From: Candidatus Gastranaerophilales bacterium
GTDB taxonomy: Bacteria; Cyanobacteriota; Vampirovibrionia; Gastranaerophilales; Gastranaerophilaceae
DNA: 59,541 bases
Direction: 5' to 3'
Assembly: GCA_947625305.1 (NCBI GenBank)
Contig: CANQNW010000013.1
Span: forward strand, 1-59,541
Shown here piece by piece: positions 7,782 through 16,592 of the stretch. Made by a program: the position numbers and the translations under genes. The notes beneath the pieces were generated by a model that saw only the letters and a list, made by a program, of their open reading frames with translations, searched no databases and was not told the origin of the DNA. How positions within the stretch are numbered: position 1 is the stretch's first letter; each line of letters begins with the position of its first letter.

Positions 7782-9189
7782 ATTTATAAAAATAATAGAA
7801 AATGATGAAATATTAAATAAAATAAAACCTTATCTTAAGGAGGTTCAAGCATACATTATAGGCGGATTTATAAGAGACGTTATAATGGGAAAACATTCCG
7901 TAGACAGGGATTTAATTATATTAACAGAAGATATTGAACTATTTTCTAAAAATCTTGCCGATAAGTTAAATGCTTATTTTATTGTTCTTGATGAAGAAAA
8001 TAAAATATACAGGATAATGATGCCCGATAAAATTAATTATATTGATATAACTGAACCCATAGAAGGCGATATTAATAAAGATATCAACAGGCGGGATTTA
8101 ACAATTAACGCAATCGCTTATGATATCAACCATAAAAGTTTTTATGACCCTTTAAACGGAATTAAAGATATTAACAACAAAAAAATTAAAGGAATTTCCA
8201 AAGAAAATTTTATTGATGACCCTTTAAGACTATTAAGGATATTTCGTTTTTACTCAAAAACAGGGTTTGAAATTGATAAAAGCCTTATAAATTTAGTAAA
8301 AGAACTGCATAAAAAAATCCATGAGCCTGCAAAAGAGCGGATTATAACCGAACTGCTTAAGATGTTTGAAGGTAAATACTGCGATGAAGCACTTTTAAAA
8401 CTTGAGCAGACAGGTCTTTTGGAAGAACTTTTACCGATTTATACAGAGGTAAAAAAAATTCCGCCAAACTCGCACCACCACTTGGATTTAATTCATCACC
8501 TTATTGAAACTGTAAGACAAATTCAAATAATATATGAAATTTCCACAGGAGAAGTAAAAGATTACTTAGATGAACTGTTTTTAGGCGGAGAAAAAAGAAT
8601 TGCATTTCTTAAATTTGCAGGTTTTCTGCATGATATAGGCAAGCCCTCCTGCTGGACAATCGAAGAAGATACAGGCAGACATCGGTTTATAAAGCATGAT
8701 GAAATCGGCTCTAAGCTTGTTGTTCCTATTTTAAAGGATTTAAAATTTTCCAAAAAACAAACGGATTATATAAAAACACTTATAAAATATCATATATATC
8801 CATCTATGCTTGTAAGTGCGCCGGATGCTAATGATAAGGCATATTTAAAGTTCTATCGCAAAATGGAGGGGGTCGTAATTGATGTTATAATCCTTGCAAT
8901 GGCGGACAGGTTATCCGCCAGAGGCGAAAAAGTAACCGAAAAAATGGTTGAAAATAATATAAATAACCTTACAAAGCTTTTAAATGACTACTTAGAGCAA
9001 AGAAAAAAAATAAAACCCATAGAAAAACTTCTTGACGGAACGGATATTATGGAAATACTCCACATTGAACAAGGACCGAAATTGGGCGAAATCATAAAAG
9101 CTTTAAATGAGGCTCAAATTTCATCAGAAGTTAATACTAAAGAGGAAGCGATTGATTTTGTTATTAAAAATTTTAGTATCAAATCTTAA
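7774..9189 (+). CDS. cca: CCA tRNA nucleotidyltransferase with HD domain
   Basis: About 471 residues. The nucleotidyltransferase core shows GGFIRDVIMG and the metal-binding DRDLII, followed by RRDLTINAIAYD and the DDPLRLLRIFRF motif of class II CCA/poly(A) polymerase proteins. An HD domain (FLHDIGKP) with phosphohydrolase-type residues follows. The ATG at 7774 is preferred over the GTG at 7765. The enzyme adds or repairs the 3' CCA of tRNAs. This matters here because tRNA-Pro(UGG) in this window has no encoded CCA. Confidence 0.92.
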   Translation: MNKFIKIIENDEILNKIKPYLKEVQAYIIGGFIRDVIMGKHSVDRDLIILTEDIELFSKNLADKLNAYFIVLDEENKIYRIMMPDKINYIDITEPIEGDINKDINRRDLTINAIAYDINHKSFYDPLNGIKDINNKKIKGISKENFIDDPLRLLRIFRFYSKTGFEIDKSLINLVKELHKKIHEPAKERIITELLKMFEGKYCDEALLKLEQTGLLEELLPIYTEVKKIPPNSHHHLDLIHHLIETVRQIQIIYEISTGEVKDYLDELFLGGEKRIAFLKFAGFLHDIGKPSCWTIEEDTGRHRFIKHDEIGSKLVVPILKDLKFSKKQTDYIKTLIKYHIYPSMLVSAPDANDKAYLKFYRKMEGVVIDVIILAMADRLSARGEKVTEKMVENNINNLTKLLNDYLEQRKKIKPIEKLLDGTDIMEILHIEQGPKLGEIIKALNEAQISSEVNTKEEAIDFVIKNFSIKS

Positions 9190-9258
9190 TAAGAAGTAAC
9201 AGGATTTTTGCAAAAAAAACAGGTTTTAAATATAATTTTATATAAAAGAGGTAAAAAT

Positions 9259-9582
9259 ATGAATTCAGTTGTAATAGTAGGAAGAGCGGGACAAGACCCT
9301 GAAGTTAAATACTTTGAATCGGGGAAAGTAAAGACAACATTTTCGGTTGCCGTTTCAAGATGGGATTACAAAAGCAAAGCCGAAACAACGGATTGGTTTA
9401 ATATAGAATTATGGGATAAATCTGCTGAAATAGCAGGTGAATATGTAAAAAAAGGCCGTCAGGTTTGTATAGACGGTCGTTTGGTTTCAAATAAATGGAC
9501 CGGTGCTGACGGCGAACAGAAAGAAAGATTTGTAATCCGTGCAAATTCTATGAGATTGCTCGGAAGTAAAAACGAGAACTAA
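9259..9582 (+). CDS. ssb: Single-stranded DNA-binding protein
   Basis: About 107 residues from the ATG at 9259, which has an AGAGG site; an upstream in-frame extension lacks one. The OB-fold shows MNSVVIVGRAGQDPEVKY, FSVAVSRWD, TDWFNIELWDK and GRLVSNKW. The protein stops right after the last strand (RLLGSKNEN). It lacks the flexible linker and the acidic DDDIPF-type tip that recruits partner proteins in most bacterial SSBs. It follows cca in the same direction. Confidence 0.9.
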   Translation: MNSVVIVGRAGQDPEVKYFESGKVKTTFSVAVSRWDYKSKAETTDWFNIELWDKSAEIAGEYVKKGRQVCIDGRLVSNKWTGADGEQKERFVIRANSMRLLGSKNEN

Positions 9583-9585
9583 TTT

Positions 9586-10893
9586 ATGAATACATCTAAT
9601 TATATTGCTGTTATCGCAGATGATTTAACGGGAGCTAATGATACGGCATTACAGTTTTTTTTGCAGGGTGCATCCACGCAGGTTTCTTTCGGAGAAGATA
9701 TTACTCTGGATGAATCTTTAAATACCGAAGTCTTTGCCGTTTCTACGGAATCAAGAAATATTTCTAAAGAATCCGCCTGTGAAAAAGTAAAAAATACAGC
9801 CGAAAATATTATAAAAAAATACGGATTTGAATATGTTTATAAAAAAATGGATTCTGTTTTAAGAGGCAACATTGCGGATGAAATTACGACACTTATAAAC
9901 ACTCTTGAATATGATTGCGCCGTTATATTTCCCGCATTTCCCAATGAAGGCAGAACAACAATAGGCGGTTTTCATTTGATTAAAGGAATTCCGCTTCAAA
10001 GGACGGAAGTTTCCCGTGACCCTGCTTTTCCTATAACAGAATCAAACATTGTAAACATATTAAAAAATCAATTACCTGAAGAGCGGGCTAACTTAGTTGA
10101 TTTAATAACTCTTGATACGATTATGAAAGGGGCAGGGCCTATCCTGACTAAATTAAATGAATTAATATCAAAAGGGAAAAAACTCATTGTTGCAGATGCC
10201 GTTTCAACAACGGATATGGAGCAGATTGCGTTAGCGATTTCAAAATGCAGTTATAAAATACTTCCTTGCGGTTCAGCGGGCGGAGCGCAGGCTTTAAGTA
10301 AAATTTGGCACCCCGACAGCGATGAAAATTCATACTGCCACCCTGAAATACCCTCTGTGCCGAAATTAATTATTTCAGGCAGTGCAACGGATTTAACCGC
10401 ATCACAAATTAAAAAACTTCAAGATTTTGACGATTTTGACAATACTTATTTCATTGCAATTAAGCCTGAAAATATTTTCTCTGATGATTTTGAGCAAATT
10501 GCCCAAAGAATTATTGATAATCTTGTAAAAGATAATATTGTTGTAGTTCACTCATCTTCATTAATTGAAAATACAGAGGAGTTAAACTCACTGCTGATAG
10601 AGCATGAATTAACGAAGGAAATATTTATATCCAAAATTTGCGATTATTTAGCTGGAATTACAAGGACAGTTCTGGCTGAAAAACAAGCTATACTTATAAC
10701 CGTCGGAGGAGAAACCTCTTATAAATGCTTAAGAGCAATAGGGAGCAGAAACCTGCAGATTTTAGATACTGTTGCGCCTGCAATCCCTCTAGGTGTTGAC
10801 CATAAAGGAAGGTTAATCGTAACGAAATCAGGTAATCTCGGAACTTCTAATACCTTAATTGATATAGTAAAATATTTTGAACAGGATAAATAA
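9586..10893 (+). CDS. Four-carbon acid sugar kinase family protein (DUF1537/OtnK-like)
   Basis: A 435-residue two-domain kinase. The N-terminal domain starts AVIADDLTGANDTALQF, the hallmark of this family. The middle has YKKMDSVLRGN, and the C-terminal nucleotide-binding domain shows ITVGGETSYKCLRAI and GNLGTSNTL. Characterised members phosphorylate D-erythronate, L-threonate or related acids at O4. The stop codon overlaps the start of a PdxA-like dehydrogenase, the classic partner that oxidises and decarboxylates the 4-phosphate product. The exact substrate cannot be told. Confidence 0.85.
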   Translation: MNTSNYIAVIADDLTGANDTALQFFLQGASTQVSFGEDITLDESLNTEVFAVSTESRNISKESACEKVKNTAENIIKKYGFEYVYKKMDSVLRGNIADEITTLINTLEYDCAVIFPAFPNEGRTTIGGFHLIKGIPLQRTEVSRDPAFPITESNIVNILKNQLPEERANLVDLITLDTIMKGAGPILTKLNELISKGKKLIVADAVSTTDMEQIALAISKCSYKILPCGSAGGAQALSKIWHPDSDENSYCHPEIPSVPKLIISGSATDLTASQIKKLQDFDDFDNTYFIAIKPENIFSDDFEQIAQRIIDNLVKDNIVVVHSSSLIENTEELNSLLIEHELTKEIFISKICDYLAGITRTVLAEKQAILITVGGETSYKCLRAIGSRNLQILDTVAPAIPLGVDHKGRLIVTKSGNLGTSNTLIDIVKYFEQDK

Positions 10894-11831
10894 TGAAAAA
10901 AACAGCAATAACCCTTGGCGATCCTAACAGTATTTCACCTGAAATCATAATTAAATCATTAAATTTTCTTGATTTGCCGAAAGAAAATATTATTTTAATC
11001 GCAAATTACAATGTACTTAACTATTACAGCGAAAAATTTAATCTTTCTTTGGAAAAAGATTATGAAATTATTGAAATTCCATATAAAAAAGAGGATATAA
11101 AAATAGGCGAAGAAACGGAAGAAGCGGGCGAGTTTTCGTTCTGCGCTTTAAAAACCGCCTGTGATTTAGCGGTTGAAAATAAAATAAATGCAATTGTTAC
11201 AGGCCCTGTTTCAAAAAATGCATTAAATATGGCAGGTCATCACTACAGCGGGCAGACGGAAATTCTGGAACAATACCTTGCAAATTCAAACCAGCAGGCA
11301 GAAATGCTTTTTATAGGGTCTGATTTTTCAGTTATGCTTTTAACAAGGCACATTCCGTTAAAGGATGTTCCTTTTGTTCTTTCAAAAGAAATGATTTTTA
11401 ATAAAGTAAAAGTATTAAATACGGCATTTAATCTTCAACTGGGCATTTCAAATCCGAAATTTGCCATATGTGCATTAAATCCGCACGCAGGCGAAAAGGG
11501 AGTAATCGGGGAGGAGGAAATAAATATTATTATCCCTGCGGTTAAATCATTGCAGTCAACAGGTATAAATATAGAAGGTCCGTTCCCGTCCGATACTTTA
11601 TTCACAAAATGTTTGGAGGAAAAATGCGATTATGATTGTTTTATAGCGCTATATCATGATCAAGGGTTAATCCCCGTTAAGTTATTGGAGCGGGGTAACT
11701 GTGTAAATACAACAATAGGGCTGAATATATTAAGAACATCTCCTGCCCATGGCACTGCGTTTGATATTGCGGGAAAAATGACAGCCAACCCCGACAGTAT
11801 GATAAGAGCAATAGAATTGGCAATAAAATAG
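10893..11831 (+). CDS. PdxA family dehydrogenase (4-hydroxythreonine-4-phosphate or four-carbon acid 4-phosphate)
   Basis: A 312-residue NAD-dependent dehydrogenase. It shows TLGDPNSISPEI at the N-terminus, IVTGPVSKNAL, the metal-ligand histidines in AGHHYSGQTE and LYHDQG, and LRTSPAHGTAFDIAG. The first codon overlaps the kinase gene by one base, so the two are coupled. This pairing suggests PdxA2-type activity in four-carbon acid sugar breakdown. A role in pyridoxal phosphate synthesis (PdxA proper) cannot be excluded. The product of the four-carbon route would be dihydroxyacetone phosphate. Confidence 0.88.
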   Translation: MKKTAITLGDPNSISPEIIIKSLNFLDLPKENIILIANYNVLNYYSEKFNLSLEKDYEIIEIPYKKEDIKIGEETEEAGEFSFCALKTACDLAVENKINAIVTGPVSKNALNMAGHHYSGQTEILEQYLANSNQQAEMLFIGSDFSVMLLTRHIPLKDVPFVLSKEMIFNKVKVLNTAFNLQLGISNPKFAICALNPHAGEKGVIGEEEINIIIPAVKSLQSTGINIEGPFPSDTLFTKCLEEKCDYDCFIALYHDQGLIPVKLLERGNCVNTTIGLNILRTSPAHGTAFDIAGKMTANPDSMIRAIELAIK

Positions 11832-11838
11832 GTAAATT

Positions 11839-12414
11839 ATGGAAAAGAAAAAAACAATTTGCATATATTGTTCATCTAGCAATCATCTGCCGGAGAAATT
11901 TTATGAAATTTCCCGTCAATTAGGAGAAAAAATAGGCAGAAATAACTACAATATGGTTTATGGCGGAACGGTTGTCGGAATGATGGGTGTTATAGCCGAT
12001 ACTGCTTCTAAATTCGGTGCCGAAGTAACGGGAGTTATTCCTGAAAGGATTGAATCTTTCGGTTTAAAACATCCTTCTCTTGCTAAAGTAGTAGTTACAA
12101 AAGATATGAGAGAGCGAAAAGCGACAATGGAAAAGCTCGCTGATGCTTTTATTGCCATGCCTGGCGGGTTCGGCACTTTTGAAGAAGTATTTGAAATCCT
12201 TGTTGCTAAACAATTAGGCTATCATGATAAACCCGTTATCTTTATGAATTTTGATAATTATTACTCTAATCTTTTTAAAATGTTTGATACTATTTATCAA
12301 AACAAGTTTGCTAAAGAAGAAACAAAAACTTTATACCATATTTCCGATAATCTTGATGAAATGTTTGAATATTTAAAAACATATGAGCCTGAAGAATTTG
12401 TTTTAAAATGGTAG
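11839..12414 (+). CDS. LOG family protein (TIGR00730 Rossmann fold)
   Basis: A 191-residue protein with the family signature PGGFGTFEEVFE and the upstream YGGTVVGMMG loop. Family members include cytokinin riboside 5'-monophosphate phosphoribohydrolases and nucleotide 5'-monophosphate nucleosidases, which split the N-glycosidic bond of nucleoside monophosphates. It is seven bases after the PdxA-like gene in the same direction, so probably the last gene of that operon. It is convergent with the next gene, whose stop abuts its own. Confidence 0.88.
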   Translation: MEKKKTICIYCSSSNHLPEKFYEISRQLGEKIGRNNYNMVYGGTVVGMMGVIADTASKFGAEVTGVIPERIESFGLKHPSLAKVVVTKDMRERKATMEKLADAFIAMPGGFGTFEEVFEILVAKQLGYHDKPVIFMNFDNYYSNLFKMFDTIYQNKFAKEETKTLYHISDNLDEMFEYLKTYEPEEFVLKW

Positions 12415-12762
12415 TTATTTCAGCAGTTCAAACAGTTCTTTATTTTTATTTTCCTGACTTTTGTTCCAATCCACCGTGCATATTACGGAGGCAGATATAA
12501 TTTGCTTTATCGGGTACTTTTTAATGCAATCCCAAGAGGATTCTATAAGTTCCTGTTTATTAACGTTCTTTTTTAATTCAGCCATAAATTTATCTTTTTT
12601 TGTTTGGTCGATTTCAAGATTATTAATAACTTTCTGCATTTCGGTAAAATATCCGTCTAAAAACGCATCATAAAACATATTTTTATCGTTTTCGGTGTAA
12701 TTATAAGCAAATACGGAGTTTGCCGTTAAAAGAAATATAATAAAAAAAATAAAACTTCTCAT
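12415..12762 (-). CDS. Small exported hypothetical protein
   Basis: About 115 residues. The start at 12762 has an AAAGGA site and gives a clean signal peptide (MRSFIFFIIFLLTANSVFA, cleavage after Ala). The mature part is mainly helical, charged, with two cysteines (WDCIKKY and ISASVICTV) that could form a disulfide. I do not recognise a family. The protein is probably periplasmic. Confidence 0.65.
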   Translation of the reverse strand: MRSFIFFIIFLLTANSVFAYNYTENDKNMFYDAFLDGYFTEMQKVINNLEIDQTKKDKFMAELKKNVNKQELIESSWDCIKKYPIKQIISASVICTVDWNKSQENKNKELFELLK

Positions 12763-12895
12763 AAACTGTCCTTTTGAAGATATTATTACCCGCATTAAAA
12801 AATTTTTTATTCCCCTTATGAGTAAGTCATGGCGATAAAAAAGAGTTTTTATGATAAAATTTTTTTGTAGCTGTACAAAAAGAATGGAGATAAAA

Positions 12896-14575
12896 ATGAA
12901 AGAACTTTCATCACTTCAAATCGAAAGATTAAAATATCAGCCGAAACTCCCAAGCTCATTAGCAGGCGGTATAAATAATCTTACAATGACGGAAGGAAAT
13001 AAAACAGAATCCGTTAAAGACCAAGAACAGATTAAAGAATTATTTAAAAATACATACGGCAAACCCGTTGTAACTTTCAACACTTCAAATAATAAAGAAG
13101 TAAGCGAAAAAAGAAATATCGGTGTAATATTATCAGGCGGACAGGCACCCGGCGGACACAATGTCATTGCAGGGTTATATGATGCCTTAAAACAAGCAAA
13201 CAGCGAAAATAAATTATACGGATTTTTAGGCGGGCCGTCGGGTATTATTGACGGCAAATACATTGAATTTACCGATGAAAAAATTAACGCATACCGTAAT
13301 ACGGGCGGTTTTGATATTATAGGTTCGGGCAGAACAAAGCTTGAAACGGAAGAACAGTTCCAAAAAGCTTGGCAGGTTTGTAAAAACTTAAATATTACAG
13401 GTGTTGTAATAATTGGCGGAGATGACTCTAATACAAACGCAGCAATGCTGGCTGAATGGTTTGTAAACCACAATGCAGGCATTCAAGTTATAGGATGTCC
13501 CAAAACCATAGACGGCGACCTCAAAAACGACCAAATAGAAATCTCCTTCGGATTTGATACCGCTACAAAAACATACGCAGAACTTGTAGGCAACATCTTA
13601 AGAGATGCTAACAGTGCTAAAAAATATTGGCACTTCATTAAATTAATGGGCAGAAGCGCAACTCACGTAGGGCTTGAAGTTGCACTTCAAACTCAGCCGA
13701 ATATTACTTTAATTTCGGAAGAAGTTGAACAAAAGAAAATGTCTTTAAAACAAATCGTTGATAATATGACTGAAATTGTTGCAAAAAGAGCGCAAATGGG
13801 CAAAAACTTCGGTATTGCTTTAATCCCTGAAGGCTTAATTGAATTTATACCCGAAATTAAATCAATGATTTCAAACTTAAACGATACCTTAGCTGCTCTT
13901 GAAAATGATAATAACTATAAAAATGCAGAAGAAAATGCTAAGTTTGAAATTATAAAAGGTAAATTAAATTCAGACGACAGCGCAGTATTTTCTTCGCTTC
14001 CCACTATGATTAAACAGCAGTTATTAATGGATAGAGACCCCCACGGAAACGTTCAGGTTTCTAAGATTGAAACAGAAAAGCTTTTAATTGAAATGGTAAG
14101 CGCAAGATTAAACGAAATGAAAAAGCAAGGCACATATAATGGTAAATTCTCGGCTCAATGCCATTTCTTCGGATATGAAGGCAGATGTGCGTTCCCGTCA
14201 AACTTTGATGCCGACTATTGCTACTCATTAGGTTATAATGCATTTGCTTTATTAAAATTCGGGTTAACAGGCTACTTATCATCAGTTAAAAACCTTTCCG
14301 CCAGCGCAAGTAAATGGGTTGCAGGCGGTGTTCCTTTAACAATGATGATGAATATGGAAAAACGTCACGGCGAATTTAAACCCGTTATTAAAAAAGCACT
14401 TGTTGAACTGAATGGCCCCGTATTTAAAGAACTTGAAAAAAACAGAACCTCTTGGGCTTATGAAGATAAATACATATTCCCCGGTTCTATTCAATATTTT
14501 GGGCCCTCTGATGTTTGCGATATAACAACGGAAACATTAAAACTTGAAAACTCCGCTAAATTAACGGCTGTGTAA
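12896..14575 (+). CDS. PPi-dependent phosphofructokinase (diphosphate--fructose-6-phosphate 1-phosphotransferase)
   Basis: About 559 residues, the long PFP beta-like type. The N-terminal [15 protein letters not shown] loop, the GGDDSNTNA motif (the Asp where ATP-PFKs have Gly points to PPi use), the catalytic [10 protein letters not shown] and the fructose-6-phosphate site MGRSATHVG are present. The start at 12896 has a GGAGATAAAA site. It interconverts fructose-6-phosphate and fructose-1,6-bisphosphate using pyrophosphate, a reversible energy-saving glycolytic step common in fermenters. A clear terminator follows. Confidence 0.92.
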   Translation: MKELSSLQIERLKYQPKLPSSLAGGINNLTMTEGNKTESVKDQEQIKELFKNTYGKPVVTFNTSNNKEVSEKRNIGVILSGGQAPGGHNVIAGLYDALKQANSENKLYGFLGGPSGIIDGKYIEFTDEKINAYRNTGGFDIIGSGRTKLETEEQFQKAWQVCKNLNITGVVIIGGDDSNTNAAMLAEWFVNHNAGIQVIGCPKTIDGDLKNDQIEISFGFDTATKTYAELVGNILRDANSAKKYWHFIKLMGRSATHVGLEVALQTQPNITLISEEVEQKKMSLKQIVDNMTEIVAKRAQMGKNFGIALIPEGLIEFIPEIKSMISNLNDTLAALENDNNYKNAEENAKFEIIKGKLNSDDSAVFSSLPTMIKQQLLMDRDPHGNVQVSKIETEKLLIEMVSARLNEMKKQGTYNGKFSAQCHFFGYEGRCAFPSNFDADYCYSLGYNAFALLKFGLTGYLSSVKNLSASASKWVAGGVPLTMMMNMEKRHGEFKPVIKKALVELNGPVFKELEKNRTSWAYEDKYIFPGSIQYFGPSDVCDITTETLKLENSAKLTAV

Positions 14576-14587
14576 ATCAAACATATA

Positions 14588-14622
14588 AAAATCGGGGCAG
14601 AAAATACCTGCCCCGATTTTTT
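14588..14622. terminator. Rho-independent terminator after PFP
   Basis: A 13-bp perfect stem (AAAATCGGGGCAG/CTGCCCCGATTTT) with a 7-base loop, followed by a T run on the + strand. T-rich DNA also follows on the minus side, so it can serve the convergent gene that ends at 14621. Confidence 0.9.
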
Positions 14623-16384
14623 AATACTTTAAAAGGAAATCTGTTACATTACATTTTGGAAGTGTAAAATGACCCGTGCTTCCAGCTAATCCAATATGTC
14701 TATAGAAGTTGTCAGATTCAAAGTTGCCGCTCACTATGTTTAATGTGCCTTTCAAACCTTTATTGTAGCTTTCAATTGAACATTGTTTACATAATTCTAA
14801 TCCTGCACCTCTATATCTGGGAGTGTTTTGCGACTTACTGCCGTATAGATTCTTAATATCATAAACTATTTCAGATTTGTCTAACTCATATCTACCAGCC
14901 GTTACACTTCCAATTCTTTCAAAGTCATTTCCATTCTTAACATATATGCTAAATTTTTCATTAATAGAACCATTATTTATATAGTTACTTTTTGTTATAA
15001 ATGCATCAGTTTCATTTCCTGTTTGTCTATCTAAAACCTTTGTTTTTCTAATAACACGTTGCTCGTTTATTTCCATATTTTCATCAAATGCATATCTTTT
15101 ATTCAATTCAGATATTGCTTTTTCTGTAGTTAAATCAAAATCTGATATCGTTTGATAAAGTTTTCCTTGTTGATCATAATTATTAATAATATCATTTTTA
15201 TAATCTATATGGGTATACCCTTGAAATTTGCCATTATTATCGTAATTAAATATTTTCTTCCCATTGTTATTTAAAATCCTGCTTATTTTGCCGTCAGAAT
15301 TATAAATATATTCATTATTATCGATAAGTATCATCTTTTTACAACTAGATGAACCAACTAGTTTTCCATTTTCATAGTTTTTATATGTAGTTGTTTTATC
15401 GGGATTTTTTATTATACTTTCTTTGATTAAGCCGTTTTCATCATATTTAATTTGAATTTCTGTACCGTCTTTTTTTGTAATTGATATAGGTTTTCCGTTT
15501 TCATTTTTTATTATTTCGGGTTTTATTTCTGCCTTTTGGTCGATTTTTGGCTCTGCTTTTACTTCTGCCTTGGGCTCTGCTTTTGGCTCTGCCTTGGGTT
15601 CAGCTTTTACTTCTGCTTTAGGCTCTGCTTTTGGCTCTGCCTTGGGTTCAGCTTTTACTTCTGCCTTGGGCTCTGCTTTTACTTCTGCTTTAGGTTCGGC
15701 TTTTACTTCTGCCTTGGGTTCAGACAGTTTTTCCATCTGCACTTCTTCTTGGTTTACCACAGGTTTTTTTATCCCTAAATTTACTAAGAACTCGCCGTTT
15801 GTAAAAGCTTTAAATGATTGACCTGCTGCTTTTGGGGCATTTTTGATACATGCACTCGTTGCTTCTAACGAGTTCATACTTTCAGCACCTTCTATACCGG
15901 CGCCCTTTGCGGCTGCTTTAGCTCCTGCAACAGAGCCGACAAGAACACTTGTTCCCGTTCCTATACCCTGCCATGCCTGTTTCGCCTCATCATCTGTTGT
16001 GGCTGTATGCGCCTTATATGCACTTACACCAAGCTGAACAGCCCCGCCTAAAACACCTGCCGTAATTAATAATGGTGCTATTGCTCCGCCTGTTGCGACA
16101 GTTAAAGCACTAATTCCTACTATTGAAGCAATTCCTATTACTAAATTTTTTGGCGATTTAAACATATTTGTTATAGGGGCAATCAGCCCTTTGCCGAAAT
16201 TAATCATTTTATCTTTAAAAGAAATTTTCCCGTCATCTTTTGAATAATCGAATTTATCTTCGGTTAATTGAGTTTTTAATTTATAATTACCTGAAGGAAG
16301 AGTATTACCTCTGTTTACAACCGGTTGGTTTGCAATATTTTTAAATTGTTCAGGTAAATTTGTTGTATTAAAGTTTACACTCAT
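14621..16384 (-). CDS. Repeat-containing protein with C-terminal GNAT-like domain
   Basis: A 587-residue mosaic. Residues 1-70 are polar. About 75-160 holds small-residue hydrophobic stretches (possible membrane insertion). About 220-290 is a tandem EPKAEVKA/EPKA repeat. About 300-420 holds MORN/YD-like short repeats (KYDENGLIKES, NYENGKL, YNSDGKI, NYDNNGK). The C-terminus has RYRGAGLELCKQC, typical of the acetyl-CoA loop of GNAT acetyltransferases. No signal peptide is seen. It may be a secreted or surface effector, but function is unknown. A C9/G9 tract lies about 70 bases upstream of its start. Confidence 0.6.
   Translation of the reverse strand: MSVNFNTTNLPEQFKNIANQPVVNRGNTLPSGNYKLKTQLTEDKFDYSKDDGKISFKDKMINFGKGLIAPITNMFKSPKNLVIGIASIVGISALTVATGGAIAPLLITAGVLGGAVQLGVSAYKAHTATTDDEAKQAWQGIGTGTSVLVGSVAGAKAAAKGAGIEGAESMNSLEATSACIKNAPKAAGQSFKAFTNGEFLVNLGIKKPVVNQEEVQMEKLSEPKAEVKAEPKAEVKAEPKAEVKAEPKAEPKAEPKAEVKAEPKAEPKAEPKAEVKAEPKIDQKAEIKPEIIKNENGKPISITKKDGTEIQIKYDENGLIKESIIKNPDKTTTYKNYENGKLVGSSSCKKMILIDNNEYIYNSDGKISRILNNNGKKIFNYDNNGKFQGYTHIDYKNDIINNYDQQGKLYQTISDFDLTTEKAISELNKRYAFDENMEINEQRVIRKTKVLDRQTGNETDAFITKSNYINNGSINEKFSIYVKNGNDFERIGSVTAGRYELDKSEIVYDIKNLYGSKSQNTPRYRGAGLELCKQCSIESYNKGLKGTLNIVSGNFESDNFYRHIGLAGSTGHFTLPKCNVTDFLLKY
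15540..15725. repeat. Tandem repeat encoding EPKAEVKA units
   Basis: Imperfect 12- and 24-bp direct repeats inside the gene at 14621-16384, encoding alternating EPKAEVKA and EPKA units. All units keep the reading frame, so copy-number change would lengthen or shorten the linker without breaking the protein. Confidence 0.8.
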
Positions 16385-16451
16385 AAATCACCCTTTTTCT
16401 TGTTTTTGTTATGTATAAATAAAAAATTCTCAGCAGAAAAAATTGCCTCAA

Positions 16452-16460
16452 CCCCCCCCC
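16452..16460. repeat. C9 homopolymer in an intergenic leader
   Basis: Nine C on the + strand between the fkbM-like gene (ending 16593) and the start of the repeat/GNAT gene at 16384. No convincing -35/-10 pair places it in a promoter spacer. It may lie in the 5' leader of the 14621-16384 gene. The rest of the 208-base gap is AT-rich and includes, at about 16558-16590, a short copy of the repeat found at 56396. Confidence 0.65.
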
Positions 16461-16592
16461 GAAAGAGTTTCAGCTATAATTCAATAATATATTATTTTTT
16501 TAGATTTACAATTCTTAAAAATTTACTTCATTGTGATAATTCGTTTTATAACATCACTTCATGGCTTTTCGTAAAATTTTGTTCGGATTTTT

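Noticed and set aside
12937-13482. Long open frame on the strand opposite the PFP gene
   Set aside because: It lies fully inside a well-recognised gene, has Pro/Ser-rich shadow composition and no ribosome site.
15536-15821. Gly/Ala- or Cys/Phe-rich open frames opposite the EPKAEVKA repeat
   Set aside because: They are products of reading the tandem repeat in other frames.
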